A stretch of DNA of 64,000 nucleotides from Adlercreutzia sp910585575 (GCF_951801035.1 NZ_CATOKT010000003.1), one strand, 5' to 3'; counted from the first letter of the stretch, positions 33,840 through 43,637 are shown. Made by a program: numbers and translations. The notes: generated by a model not told the origin, from the letters alone.

Positions 33840-34964
33840 ATGACCACGACTGACATTCTAGAAAAGGCAAAGCGGACCATCGCCGACCGTCATCTGATAG
33901 CTCCCGACGGGGGCGCTCTGCTCATGGTGTCGGGCGGCTCCGACTCCACGGCTCTGGCCTACGTGGCGGCTGCGCTGCGGGAGGCGGGCTCCCTGGGGCC
34001 CGTGGCTATGCTCCATGTGAACCACAAACTGCGCGGCCAGGACGCCGATGACGATGAGGCCTTTGTCCAAAAGTTGGCCGAGGCCCTCGATATTCCGCTG
34101 TTCATCTGCGCCATCGATATTGCCGCCGAGGCCGAGCGCACCCATGAGAATGTGGAGGCCGTGGCGCGTCGCGAGCGTTATCTGGCTGCCAACGAGGCCC
34201 TGCGCTCGATGTGCCAGCACGAGGGCTGCCCCTTGTCCGAGGCGCGCATCTTCACGGCCCACACCGCCGACGATCGCATCGAGAACTTCTACATGCGCTC
34301 CATTGTGGGCACCGGGCCGGGCGGCTTCCGCTCGATGAAGTATCGCAACGGGCCCGTGGTGCGCCCGCTACTCGACGTGACCCGCGATCAGCTGCGCGAC
34401 TACCTGTCTGCTCGGGAGGAAGCGGGCGAGACGGTGGTTCGCGATGCGGCGGGGGCGCTCTGGCGCGAGGATGCCACCAACGCCCATACCGATCGCTTCC
34501 GCGCCTACGTGCGCCATAAGGTGGTGCCTCCGGCCAAGGAATGGAACAGTGCCCTGCCCGAGGTGCTCGTGCGCTCCATGAACCTTATTGCCGACGAGGA
34601 CGACATGCTTGATGAGATGGCCACCGATCTGGTGGAGGAGTCCAGCGTCTGGGTGGCCGAGGACGACACTTTCGGCATCGATCGCTCTGAGGGATTCCGC
34701 CTGTTGCCGGCCTTCGGACAGGCAAAGCGGCCGCTGCAGCGCCGGGCGGTGCGGGAGCTTTTGCAGGCCATGCTCGGTCCGGATGCCCGGGTCGAGGCGG
34801 CAAGTGTGGAGGCTGTCCTACAGGGTTTTGCCGATGGCCAGCCCAACAGCGGCTACGTGGCCAATATCCAGTATGATCTAGCAGTAAGTGCGAACAAACG
34901 CGGCGTGCTGGTAGAGCCCATGGCCTACTTCCGCGCCCGTAGAAAGAAGGATCATCATGACTGA
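33840..34964 (+). CDS. tilS: tRNA(Ile)-lysidine synthase
   Basis: Attaches lysine to C34 of the AUA-reading isoleucine tRNA, an essential modification. The 374-residue protein has the PP-loop ATP site VSGGSDSTAL near residue 31, LHVNHKLRGQDADDDE, and AHTADDRIENF, with a reduced C-terminal region. The order tilS-(maf)-hpt-ftsH-folP is a conserved arrangement in Gram-positives. maf starts 8 bases before its stop. Confidence 0.9.
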   Translation: MTTTDILEKAKRTIADRHLIAPDGGALLMVSGGSDSTALAYVAAALREAGSLGPVAMLHVNHKLRGQDADDDEAFVQKLAEALDIPLFICAIDIAAEAERTHENVEAVARRERYLAANEALRSMCQHEGCPLSEARIFTAHTADDRIENFYMRSIVGTGPGGFRSMKYRNGPVVRPLLDVTRDQLRDYLSAREEAGETVVRDAAGALWREDATNAHTDRFRAYVRHKVVPPAKEWNSALPEVLVRSMNLIADEDDMLDEMATDLVEESSVWVAEDDTFGIDRSEGFRLLPAFGQAKRPLQRRAVRELLQAMLGPDARVEAASVEAVLQGFADGQPNSGYVANIQYDLAVSANKRGVLVEPMAYFRARRKKDHHD

Positions 34965-35754
34965 GAGCAAGGTTTCAGTAACCGACGAAATGGCCGAGGC
35001 GGTGGGCAACGCCTCTCTCGAGCAGGCGGTGCGCGATGCGCAAGCCGATCTGCATGAGACGGCGGCCGACTACAATGACGCCTACGAGGACCCGGCTGCG
35101 GCCGAGCGCTACGAGGAAGCCGGTGATGTCGCCCCTTTTGAGGTAGTCCTCGCCAGCGGCAGCCCGCGTCGTCGCGAGCTGCTTGCTGACGCGGGCGTGA
35201 AGTTCACGGTGCGCACGCCGGTGACTCCTGTGGACGAGTCGCTGGAGCCCGATTTGGCGGCCGATCCCGTGGAGGCGGCGAAGAAGCTGGCCGAGCGCAA
35301 GGCCGGCGCGGTCATTCAGGAGGTGCTGGCCGAGAACTACACGGGCATGCTCATTGTGATCGGCGCTGATACCATGGTGGTGCTCGACGGCAAGATCTTC
35401 GGCAAGCCCCGCAGCGCCTCGGACGGCAAGCACATGTTGCGTCAGCTGTCGGGACGCACCCACGAGGTCATCACCGCGGTGTCGGTGTGGATGGTGTCGG
35501 CCCCCACGGTGGAGGAGGTTTCCCTGGGCTTCCGCACTCTGGCCGACGTAAGCCGCGTCACCTTCAAGGATCTTACCGACGAGGAAATCACTGAGTACCT
35601 GAAGAAGGGCGAATCCTTCGACAAAGCCGGAGCCTATGCCATCCAGGGCGCGGGCGCGGCGCTGGTGGATCGCTACGATGGCGCCTACGACACCATCGTT
35701 GGCCTGCCCGTCGAGCGCCTCATCAAGGAATTCCCCGATCTGGTGCAAGCTTAG
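34957..35754 (+). CDS. maf: Maf-like nucleoside triphosphate pyrophosphatase with N-terminal extension
   Basis: Maf proteins hydrolyse non-canonical or ordinary nucleoside triphosphates to monophosphates and affect division. The Maf core starts at about residue 61 with VVLASGSPRRRELL and continues with IGADTMVVLDGKIFGKP, SGRTHEVITAV and a C-terminal YAIQGAGAALVDRYDG and VGLPVERL. The first ~60 residues are an acidic alanine-rich extension (AVRDAQADLHETAADYNDAY) not usual in the family, giving 265 residues instead of about 195. It overlaps tilS by 8 bases. Confidence 0.9.
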   Translation: MTESKVSVTDEMAEAVGNASLEQAVRDAQADLHETAADYNDAYEDPAAAERYEEAGDVAPFEVVLASGSPRRRELLADAGVKFTVRTPVTPVDESLEPDLAADPVEAAKKLAERKAGAVIQEVLAENYTGMLIVIGADTMVVLDGKIFGKPRSASDGKHMLRQLSGRTHEVITAVSVWMVSAPTVEEVSLGFRTLADVSRVTFKDLTDEEITEYLKKGESFDKAGAYAIQGAGAALVDRYDGAYDTIVGLPVERLIKEFPDLVQA

Positions 35755-35968
35755 GGGCGTTCGCAGCCAATTGGCGTGCTCCATCCTGCAAATAAGCCCC
35801 ATTGGTAACCGCGCTTAATGTGTGGCGTTACCGTATTGTGTCCGTTCGTTGAAAGGTCTTTGGTAAACTGAAACGGAAACTAGATGTCCATGGTCTGGCT
35901 GGTCATGGGCAAAACCGCTACCGGTTGCGGGCGCTTGCTCGCTTCCGGCTTGATGAGAGGCAGTACTC

Positions 35969-36517
35969 GTGCACAACGACGTTTCAGAGATCATTTTCTC
36001 CGAGCAGGACATTGCCAATCGCGTAAGCGAACTCGGCGCCGCCATTACGCGCGACTACAAAGACATTGCCGGCGATGAGGGCATCGTGGTCATCTGCGTG
36101 CTGCGCGGTGCGGCCATGTACACCTGCGACCTTATTCGCGCCATCGACATGCCGCTGGAGGTCGACTTCATGGCGGTGTCGTCCTATGGCAGCGGCGTGA
36201 AAAGCTCCGGCGTCGTGCGCATCCTGAAGGATCTGTCCAGCAGCATCCAAGGGCGTCATGTGGTCATTGCCGAGGACATCCTCGACTCGGGCCTCACGCT
36301 CAGCTACCTCATCAAGAACCTGGAGTCCCGCGGTCCCGCTTCTATTTCGGTGGCCACGCTCCTGCGCAAGGACACGCCGAATCAGGCCGACGTCAATTGC
36401 CGCTATGTGGGCTTCGAGTGCCCCGACGAATTCATCGTCGGCTACGGCCTCGACTATGCGGAGCACTACCGTAACCTTCCCTATATCGGCGTCCTCAAGC
36501 CTGAGATCTATCAGTAA
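35969..36517 (+). CDS. hpt: hypoxanthine phosphoribosyltransferase
   Basis: Salvages hypoxanthine and guanine to nucleotides with PRPP. The 182-residue protein carries the PRPP loop VVIAEDILDSGLTL, VICVLRGAAMYTCDL and FIVGYGLDYAEHYRNLPYIG typical of the family. It begins with GTG after a modest GAGAGGCAG site. In many Gram-positives hpt and ftsH are neighbours, as here (13-base gap). Confidence 0.93.
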   Translation: MHNDVSEIIFSEQDIANRVSELGAAITRDYKDIAGDEGIVVICVLRGAAMYTCDLIRAIDMPLEVDFMAVSSYGSGVKSSGVVRILKDLSSSIQGRHVVIAEDILDSGLTLSYLIKNLESRGPASISVATLLRKDTPNQADVNCRYVGFECPDEFIVGYGLDYAEHYRNLPYIGVLKPEIYQ

Positions 36518-36530
36518 AGGCAGAACACCC

Positions 36531-38861
36531 ATGGCAGACAACAACACCCCCAAGAAACCGAACCTCGGTCCCTCGTCCTCGTCGTCCCGCACCACCATGC
36601 TCATGGTCATCATCTTGCTGGCCGTGGCGTTTTTCGTGGGCAGCCAGTTCATGCGCGGCGGCAACGGCGCCACGGTTACCGACGAGCTCATTACCTCGGA
36701 ATTCACCCAGGCAGTGGAACAGGGTCGCGTGAAGTCGGTTACCTATTCCGCCGGCGACTACATGGTGTCGGGCTCCTACTTCCCGGCGGCGACGGCGGGC
36801 TCCGAGGCGGCCAAGGCCTTCAACGGCGCCTTCGATTCCATGAACGCCCTCATGGCTACGAAGAAGGCCGACGACGGCAAGGCGCTGGCCGGCGTGGGCA
36901 CCACCACGCTCGATCCGTCCACACTGGGCAAAGAGCACCAGTACCGCTCCACCTACGTGGGCTCCGATTCCCTGGGCGAGCTTCTGGCCGCCCATCCCGA
37001 TGTGTCCTATCAGGTCACGCTGCCCAGCCCCTTCCTCGAGGTGCTCACTACGCTGCTGCCCATCCTCATCATCGGCGGTTTGCTGTTCTTCTTCTTCTTC
37101 AAGATGCAGCAGGCCAACAACTCTCAGATGAACTTCGGCAAGGCCAAGACGAAGAAGGCCGCCGAGGAGCGTCCCGACGTGAAGTTCTCGGATGTGGCCG
37201 GTGTGGACGAGGCTGTGGAGGAGATGCAGGAAATCAAGGACTTCCTGGCCAATCCGGCGAAGTACCAGTCCATGGGCGCGAAAATCCCCCGCGGCTGCCT
37301 CTTGGTGGGCCCTCCGGGCACCGGTAAGACGCTGCTGGCCCGTGCGGTGGCCGGCGAGGCGGGCGTGCCCTTCTTCAGCATCTCCGGTTCCGACTTCGTG
37401 GAAATGTTCGTGGGCGTGGGCGCCTCCCGTGTACGCGATTTGTTCCAGCAGGCCAAGGACGCGGCTCCGGCCATCATCTTCATCGACGAGATCGACGCCG
37501 TGGGCCGTCAGCGCGGTACGGGCCTGGGCGGCGGTCACGACGAGCGCGAGCAAACCTTGAACCAGTTGCTGGTGGAAATGGACGGCTTCGAGTCCAACGA
37601 CTCGGTGGTGCTGCTGGCTGCCACCAACCGCTCTGACGTGCTGGACCCGGCGCTGCTGCGCCCCGGCCGTTTCGACCGTCAAATTGTGGTGGACACGCCG
37701 GACGTGAAGGGCCGCGAGAAGATCCTCAACGTGCATGCCAAGGACAAGCCCATCGGAAGCGATGTGGACCTGTCGAAGATCGCGAAGATCACTCCGGGCT
37801 TTACCGGTGCCGACCTGGCCAACCTCATGAACGAGTCGGCGCTGCTCACCGCCCGCCGCGGCAAGAAGATCATCACCATGCGCGAGGTCAGCGAGTCCAT
37901 GGAGCGCGTCATCGCCGGTCCCGAGCGCAAGGGCCGCGTCATGAACGAGAAGACCAAGCACACCATTGCCTACCACGAGAGCGGCCATGCCCTGGTGGGT
38001 CACTTGCTCTCCCATGCCGATCCGGTGCACAAGATCAGCATTATCTCCCGCGGTCGCGCCCTGGGCTACACCTTGTCCATCCCCGACGAGGACAAGGTGC
38101 TCAACTCGCTGTCCGAGATGAAGGACGAGCTGGCCGTGTTTATGGGCGGTCGCGTGGCTGAGGAAATCTTCTGCGACGACATTACCACGGGCGCCTCGAA
38201 CGACTTGGAGCGCGCCAGCAAGATGGCCCGCGCCATCGTCACCCAGTACGGCATGAGCCCCCTGGGCACCCAAGTGTTCGGCCAGCCCAACCACGAGGTG
38301 TTCCTGGGTCGCGATTACGGCAATACCCAGGACTACTCCGAAGAGACGGCTCGCCGCATTGACGAAGAGGTGGCGAAGATCATGAAGGAGGCCCACGACC
38401 GGGCCCACGACATCCTCACCGCCCGCGCCGATCAGATGGACCTGATGGCCAGTGTGCTGCTGGAGCGCGAGACCGTGGAGGGCGAGGCCTGCGAGGCGCT
38501 GCTCGACAACAAGTGGGACGAGTACCTGGCCCGCGAGGGCGACATCATTGCCGCTAAAGAGGCCGAAGAGGCGGCGGCGCGCGCCAAGGACGCGCAGCTG
38601 CTGGCTGAGCGCGAGGCTGCTGAGGGTGCCGATGGCGCCCATGGCGAGGGCAACCCCGACGCCGGCGAGACCCTGGCCGACCCGAACTGGCGCGAGGAGC
38701 CGGTGGAGCCGGGCGATCAGGATCCCAACGGCCCCTTCCGCGCCCCGGCCGAGGATGCCGACCGCGCCGACATGCCCACGCAGCAGCAGGTCGACGCCGA
38801 AATCGACCGCGAGGATGACATGGACTCCTCGGCCGATGCACCCGATCCCGATAAGAAGTAG
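36531..38861 (+). CDS. ftsH: ATP-dependent zinc metalloprotease FtsH
   Basis: Membrane-bound AAA+ protease that degrades misfolded membrane proteins and regulators. 776 residues: transmembrane segments at about 23-42 and 168-188 flank an extracytoplasmic domain; Walker A GPPGTGKT at ~259, Walker B IIFIDEID, the second region of homology with RPGRFDRQ, and the zinc site HESGH at ~481. The last ~100 residues are an acidic, proline-containing low-complexity tail, longer than in most FtsH. The start at 36531 follows AAAGG and the conserved N-terminal membrane segment. Confidence 0.95.
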   Translation: MADNNTPKKPNLGPSSSSSRTTMLMVIILLAVAFFVGSQFMRGGNGATVTDELITSEFTQAVEQGRVKSVTYSAGDYMVSGSYFPAATAGSEAAKAFNGAFDSMNALMATKKADDGKALAGVGTTTLDPSTLGKEHQYRSTYVGSDSLGELLAAHPDVSYQVTLPSPFLEVLTTLLPILIIGGLLFFFFFKMQQANNSQMNFGKAKTKKAAEERPDVKFSDVAGVDEAVEEMQEIKDFLANPAKYQSMGAKIPRGCLLVGPPGTGKTLLARAVAGEAGVPFFSISGSDFVEMFVGVGASRVRDLFQQAKDAAPAIIFIDEIDAVGRQRGTGLGGGHDEREQTLNQLLVEMDGFESNDSVVLLAATNRSDVLDPALLRPGRFDRQIVVDTPDVKGREKILNVHAKDKPIGSDVDLSKIAKITPGFTGADLANLMNESALLTARRGKKIITMREVSESMERVIAGPERKGRVMNEKTKHTIAYHESGHALVGHLLSHADPVHKISIISRGRALGYTLSIPDEDKVLNSLSEMKDELAVFMGGRVAEEIFCDDITTGASNDLERASKMARAIVTQYGMSPLGTQVFGQPNHEVFLGRDYGNTQDYSEETARRIDEEVAKIMKEAHDRAHDILTARADQMDLMASVLLERETVEGEACEALLDNKWDEYLAREGDIIAAKEAEEAAARAKDAQLLAEREAAEGADGAHGEGNPDAGETLADPNWREEPVEPGDQDPNGPFRAPAEDADRADMPTQQQVDAEIDREDDMDSSADAPDPDKK

Positions 38862-38903
38862 GGGCGTCATCGCTCGATGAAGCCGCTCAAAGCTATGAGT
38901 ATG

Positions 38904-38929
38904 AAAGGGCGCCTTGCGGGGCGCCCTTT
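38904..38929 (+). terminator. terminator after ftsH
   Basis: Perfect 10-bp stem aaagggcgcc / ggcgcccttt with a 6-base loop, followed by cttgt. Downstream, TATACT at 39001-39006 is a plausible -10 for the folate gene. Confidence 0.75.
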
Positions 38930-39043
38930 CTTGTAGCGCACTTCAATGGAAGTATCGTGCCGCTGCACCGTTCGTTACCTGATAACACCGCTATCATGGG
39001 TATACTGAGCGCTTACGCTGGCTGACAGGAAGGCAACATTTCA

Positions 39044-40357
39044 ATGATTTGGCATTGCGGTCGTTTCGACTTCGATACGGCAACGCCTTTGGTAATGGGA
39101 ATTCTCAACGTCACCCCCGACTCTTTCTCGGACGGGGGCGTTTATCTTGATGCCGAGGCGGCGGTGGCCCACGGGCTCGAGATGATCGAGCAGGGGGCGG
39201 CCATCATTGACGTCGGCGGCGAATCGACGCGTCCCGGCTCCGACCCGGTTGACCCGGAAGAGGAGTGGCGCCGCATCGCCCCGGTGGTGCAGGCCTTGGC
39301 TGAGCGCGACCTGTGCGTGTCGGTGGACACCCGTCACGCCGAGGTGGCCCAGCGCGCCCTGCAGGTCGGCGCTTCCATCATCAACGACGTATCCGGCTTC
39401 CGCGACCCCGCCATGGTCGAAGTGGCGCGTCATTCCGGCTGCGGCTGCGTGGTCATGCATATGCAGGGCGAGCCCAAAACCATGCAGGAAGATCCGGTGT
39501 ACCAGGACGTTGTCACGGAAGTGCGCGATTACCTGGCCGAGCGGGCTGCCGAATTGGAGGCCGCGGGCATCGACCGTTCTCGCATCTGCATCGATCCCGG
39601 TCCGGGTTTCGGCAAAACGCCGAAGCAGACTATCGAGCTCATGCGCAACCTCCACGAGCTGGTGCGCCTGGGCTATCCTGTGATGGTGGCGGCCTCGCGC
39701 AAAAGCTACGTGGGCTACGCCTACCATGTGGACGAGCCCCACGAGCGCGACGTGGCATCGGCCGCCGAGGCGCTTCTCGCCTGCGAGCTGGGCGCCTGCG
39801 TGGTGCGCACCCATAACGTCCCCCTGACCGTGGCAGCTTTGAAGGACCTGCGTCCCCTGGTGCTTCTGGGCCTCGGCTCGAACGTGGCTCTGGTAGCGGA
39901 GCCCGGCGAGGAAACTGAGGCGAAGATCGCCCAGATCAATCTTGCGGTGGGCCAGCTCTGCGCTCTGCCCGACACGCAGATCATCGACATGGCCTCCTTC
40001 TACGAGAGCGAACCGGCCTATTACGAGGACCAGGACGTCTTCGTGAACACGGTGGTCTCGCTGCGCTGCGGGCTGCCGCCCAAAGAGCTGCTGGGCTATC
40101 TGCACGGCATCGAGAACTCCCTCGGGCGCGTGCGCGAAGTCGAGAACGGTCCGCGCACCCTGGACATCGATATTCTCGATTATCAAATGTACGTCGGCTC
40201 TACGCCGGAGCTCACGCTGCCTCACCCGCGGGTCTGCGAGCGCGACTTCGTCGTGAAGCCTCTATTGGAAATTCTTCCTGGATACGAACTGGCCGATGGA
40301 ACCCCTGTCGCTTCGGTCCCCGAAGACGAGCGAGTGGGAAAGGCGCATCGGTTGTAG
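39044..40357 (+). CDS. folP-folK: dihydropteroate synthase / HPPK fusion
   Basis: Bifunctional folate enzyme. Residues 1-270 are dihydropteroate synthase: MGILNVTPDSFSDGG, DVGGESTRPGS, INDVSGFRDPAM and MVAASRKSYVG. Residues ~271-437 are 6-hydroxymethyl-dihydropterin pyrophosphokinase: LLGLGSNV, DVFVNTVVSL and RTLDIDILDY. The usual enzyme between them, FolB, is not in the fusion and was not seen nearby. AGGAAGG lies about 11 bases before the ATG. birA follows after 2 bases, so the two are probably co-transcribed. Confidence 0.94.
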   Translation: MIWHCGRFDFDTATPLVMGILNVTPDSFSDGGVYLDAEAAVAHGLEMIEQGAAIIDVGGESTRPGSDPVDPEEEWRRIAPVVQALAERDLCVSVDTRHAEVAQRALQVGASIINDVSGFRDPAMVEVARHSGCGCVVMHMQGEPKTMQEDPVYQDVVTEVRDYLAERAAELEAAGIDRSRICIDPGPGFGKTPKQTIELMRNLHELVRLGYPVMVAASRKSYVGYAYHVDEPHERDVASAAEALLACELGACVVRTHNVPLTVAALKDLRPLVLLGLGSNVALVAEPGEETEAKIAQINLAVGQLCALPDTQIIDMASFYESEPAYYEDQDVFVNTVVSLRCGLPPKELLGYLHGIENSLGRVREVENGPRTLDIDILDYQMYVGSTPELTLPHPRVCERDFVVKPLLEILPGYELADGTPVASVPEDERVGKAHRL

Positions 40358-40359
40358 TC

Positions 40360-41205
40360 ATGAAGCTAGTTGTTCTGGACGAGGTGGAATCCACCAACGA
40401 GGAAGTTAAGGAAGCGCTGCGCGAGGGCAAGGCCGAGGGCCTCATCGTGCGTGCTCGCCGCCAAACCGGCGGCTATGGGCGTCAGGGGCGGCTCTGGGAC
40501 AGTCCCGAGGGCGGCCTGTACATGTCGGTGCTGCTGCGCCCCGATGTGGCCGGCAGCGGTCTGGCCACGCTCAGCCTCATCATCGGGCTGTCGGTGCAGC
40601 GGGCCCTGGAAACCATGGCAGCTCCCCAGCACAAGGACGGCATTCGCCTGAAGTGGCCCAACGACGTCATCTACATGCCCAGCGAGCACACTCCCGCCGA
40701 CGAGTATCGCAAGCTCAGCGGTATTTCTCTTGAGGCCTGCGGAGGCGGCGTGTGCGTCGGCATCGGCGTCAACGTGTTCGCGCCGGACATCGCCGTGCCC
40801 GTCGAGGGGCGAAACGTGCCGGCCTATATGGCCGACCTCATGATGGCTCCCGAATCGACGCCCGGGCATCCTCTGACCGTGGCTCAGGCCACCGAGGGCC
40901 TGTCCGGCCGCGCGCTTGCAGCGCGTCGCGAAGAGGTTATCACCGACGTCCAGCGGGAAATCATCGCTCGCGTTCTCGTGAATTACGGCCGCTGGCGCGA
41001 GCTGGGGCTGCAGCCGTCCCTCGCCAGCTTGAGCGCTGCCTCGTTCTTGGATGGGCGCCGTGTGCGCATCGAGGACATGGCGGGCAACGTCACCGTGGAG
41101 GGCGTGGCCGACGGTGTCGATGATCGCGGTCGCCTGCTTGTGCGCACCGCTGACGGGGTTGTGCCCGTGTCTTCGGGCGAGGCTCACGTCATTCCCGTCG
41201 CCTAA
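40360..41205 (+). CDS. birA: biotin--[acetyl-CoA-carboxylase] ligase
   Basis: Activates biotin and attaches it to carboxylase lysines. The 281-residue protein has VVLDEVESTNEEVKE, the biotinyl-AMP loop as GGYGRQGRLW, LKWPNDVIY and a KLSGISLEA segment, then a C-terminal SH3-like domain (GRRVRIEDMAGNVTVEG). There is no N-terminal HTH, so unlike E. coli BirA it should not repress biotin genes itself. It starts 2 bases after the folate fusion; bioY is 1.7 kb downstream. Confidence 0.92.
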   Translation: MKLVVLDEVESTNEEVKEALREGKAEGLIVRARRQTGGYGRQGRLWDSPEGGLYMSVLLRPDVAGSGLATLSLIIGLSVQRALETMAAPQHKDGIRLKWPNDVIYMPSEHTPADEYRKLSGISLEACGGGVCVGIGVNVFAPDIAVPVEGRNVPAYMADLMMAPESTPGHPLTVAQATEGLSGRALAARREEVITDVQREIIARVLVNYGRWRELGLQPSLASLSAASFLDGRRVRIEDMAGNVTVEGVADGVDDRGRLLVRTADGVVPVSSGEAHVIPVA

Positions 41206-41241
41206 GACTACAATAGCGCCTGATACCAAGAAAGGCGCACT

Positions 41242-42756
41242 ATGGACGATAAGATCCCCGACACTCTCCCCGGCGAAGCGGCCGCCGACTCTTCCGTGCC
41301 CGCTCCCGATCCGCGCGGGCAAAAACTTCAAGCCGGGTCTGCCGGCGATGACAAGGTCATGCGCATGGGCACGGCCTCTATCCCGCGGCTCATTACCGAG
41401 TTCGCCATTCCGTCAGTGGTGGGCATGCTCATCAATGGCTCCTATGCCATCATCGATTCGGTGTTCCTCGGTCATGCGGTGGGGGAGATCGGTCTTTCGG
41501 CCATGACCGTGGCCAATCCCATCATGATCGTGTTCATGGCCCTGGCCATGCTCATCGGCAACGGCGGCAACGCGCTGGCCGCCCTTCGCCTGGGCGAGGG
41601 AAAGCGCGAAGATGCCGAGCGCGCCCTGGGCAACGTGGTGTCTCTCAGCCTGGTGGCGTCGGTTATTGTGCTGTTCATCGGATGGAATCCCGTGCTGGTG
41701 AGCGGCGTGCTCGATTTAGCGAGCGCTACTCCCGACGTGCGCCCCTATGCCCAGATCTTCATCCAGGTGCTGTGCGCGGGCTTCTTCCTGCAGTGCATCG
41801 GCATGGGCGTTAACAACTTCATCCGTACCTGCGGCGCTCCCAACCGCGCCCTGGGCACCATGGTCATCGGCCTGGTGGGCTCGGTGGCCTTCAACGCTTT
41901 GCTGGTACTGGGGCTGGGCTGGGGCGTGCTGGGCAGTGCCGTGGCCACGGTGCTGGGTTGGGCCTGCTCCTGCTTGGCGGTGCTCTGGTACTTCTGCGGC
42001 CCGAAGGACGTGCCGCTGCGCCTGCGCCTGCCGGCCCTGCGTCCCTCCTTTGCCATGGACCGCACTATTCTGGCCTTCGGTCTGCCCAGCTTCTGCGTGC
42101 AGGCGGGCATGGCCATCGTGAACTTCGTCATCAACTTCCAGCTGGTGAAGTACGGCGCCCTCACGCCCATTGGCGCCGAGGATGCCCTGGCGGCCATTGG
42201 CGTCGTGCAGCGCATCGGCCAGTTCTCAGTCATGCCGCTCATTGGCATTGCCATTGCCCTGCAGCCGCTGCTGGGCTTCAACTACGGCGCGCGCAATGTC
42301 GATCGCGTGCGCAAGACGCTGTGGTACGGCATCGGGGCGGCCTCGTCCATCTCGGTCCTCATGTTCGCTATCGTCGAGCTGTTCGCCGTTCCCATTGCCC
42401 AGGCCTTCGGCATTTCCCATGACGGCCTGGTGGATTTCACGGCCTTCGCCATTCGCGTGCAGTTCCTCATGCTGCCGTTTGTGGGATTCCAAATTGTCAG
42501 CTCGAACTACTTCCAGGCCACGGGCCAGCCAGCGAAGTCGGTGTTCCTGACCTTGACGCGGCAGATTCTCTTCCTGGTGCCGCTGCTCTACCTTATGCCG
42601 GTGGTGCTGCCGTCTATGGCGCCGCAGTTCACGGGTCTCGATGCGCTTTATTTCGCCGCTCCCGTAGCCGACTTCCTGTCCATTTTCACCACCGCTATTT
42701 TCGTAGCGTGGGAGATGCGCCGCCTGCGCCGTATGCAGCAGATGTTCGGGAAGTAG
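41242..42756 (+). CDS. MATE-family efflux transporter
   Basis: A 504-residue transporter with about 12 hydrophobic segments in two related halves, as expected for MATE multidrug/cation antiporters: LITEFAIPSVVGMLINGSY near the start and the mirrored LAFGLPSFCVQAGMAIVNFV in the second half. The first ~45 residues are hydrophilic and variable. AGAAAGGCG precedes the ATG. Substrates cannot be inferred. Confidence 0.88.
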   Translation: MDDKIPDTLPGEAAADSSVPAPDPRGQKLQAGSAGDDKVMRMGTASIPRLITEFAIPSVVGMLINGSYAIIDSVFLGHAVGEIGLSAMTVANPIMIVFMALAMLIGNGGNALAALRLGEGKREDAERALGNVVSLSLVASVIVLFIGWNPVLVSGVLDLASATPDVRPYAQIFIQVLCAGFFLQCIGMGVNNFIRTCGAPNRALGTMVIGLVGSVAFNALLVLGLGWGVLGSAVATVLGWACSCLAVLWYFCGPKDVPLRLRLPALRPSFAMDRTILAFGLPSFCVQAGMAIVNFVINFQLVKYGALTPIGAEDALAAIGVVQRIGQFSVMPLIGIAIALQPLLGFNYGARNVDRVRKTLWYGIGAASSISVLMFAIVELFAVPIAQAFGISHDGLVDFTAFAIRVQFLMLPFVGFQIVSSNYFQATGQPAKSVFLTLTRQILFLVPLLYLMPVVLPSMAPQFTGLDALYFAAPVADFLSIFTTAIFVAWEMRRLRRMQQMFGK

Positions 42757-42909
42757 GCATCGACGCCTCTGTTGGTGCAAGAGCTGGTTGTTGACAGGCA
42801 GTTGCACAAAACTGCGCAATCTCGCTCCCGCTGGCCGCTCCAAAAGGGTTGTCGACGGTGCGCTGGCAGGGCTGCCCTAGTATTTCCTTCGAGGAAAGGA
42901 GAACTAGGT

Positions 42910-43629
42910 ATGGAATCTGTCGAGTTGCAAGAAGGCTTCGAGAACGAGCTGGGCGCGAAGACCCCGCAGCCCGTGCATGGCGCGGCGAGAGGCGTCGACG
43001 GGGTTGCTCGCAAGGGCGCGTCGTCCCGTTCCCGCTCGGTGGCCTTTGTGGGGCTGACTATCGCCCTCATTGCCGCCTCGGCCATTATTGCCGTGCCTAT
43101 TGGGCCCGTGCCCATCACGCTGCAGATGTTCGCCATTACCTTTGCCATTGTGGTGCTGCCGCCGAAGGCAGCTACGGCCGCTATCGTAGGCTATCTCATG
43201 CTGGGCGCGGTGGGCGTCCCGGTATTCTCGGGCATGCGCGGCGGCTTCGGCGTGCTGGCCGGTCCCACGGGCGGCTTTCTGTGGGGCTACCTGCTGGGCG
43301 TGCCCTTGGCGTCGCTGTTCTTGGCCGCCGCCCGCAAGGCCTTCGGGAACGGCGGGGGAGCGGCACGCCTTTCGCGGGCCGAGCGCGCCGCCCAATCAGT
43401 GCCTCAGCGTGCGGCCAGCTTCCTGCGCAATTTCGGCTTGGAACTGGTGACCGGCATCATCTTCACCGCCGTGGCCTACGTGTGCGGCTGGGCCCAATAC
43501 ATGGTGGTGGCCCAAGTAGGCCCCGAGGTAGCGTTTCTGACGGCCTGCGCGCCCTTCATCGCTCTCGACCTGGCGAAGATCATCGCAGCGGTGGTATGCG
43601 CCCGAGCCGTGAAAGAAGTTGTGGGGTAG
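42910..43629 (+). CDS. bioY: biotin transporter BioY (ECF S component)
   Basis: Substrate-binding membrane subunit of an energy-coupling factor transporter for biotin. 239 residues with about 6 hydrophobic segments; typical are IAVPIGPVPITLQMFAI, GAVGVPVFSGMRGGFGVLAGP and TGGFLWGYLLGVPLAS. A hydrophilic ~37-residue N-terminal extension and a polar insertion mid-protein are unusual. The start at 42910 follows AAAGGAG. A small inverted repeat gcagtt / aactgc (42798-42815) lies in the promoter region. No EcfAT genes are adjacent, so it either works alone or shares a remote module. Confidence 0.9.
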   Translation: MESVELQEGFENELGAKTPQPVHGAARGVDGVARKGASSRSRSVAFVGLTIALIAASAIIAVPIGPVPITLQMFAITFAIVVLPPKAATAAIVGYLMLGAVGVPVFSGMRGGFGVLAGPTGGFLWGYLLGVPLASLFLAAARKAFGNGGGAARLSRAERAAQSVPQRAASFLRNFGLELVTGIIFTAVAYVCGWAQYMVVAQVGPEVAFLTACAPFIALDLAKIIAAVVCARAVKEVVG

Positions 43630-43637
43630 AAGCAGCC

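Noticed and set aside
36495..38870. A 791-codon open frame antisense to ftsH
   Set aside because: It mirrors the high-GC codon pattern of ftsH, has no ribosome site and shows histidine/valine/glycine-rich nonsense composition. The same applies to long antisense frames opposite the flavoproteins (4568-6493, 26072-27859) and fhs-fchA (45649-47241).
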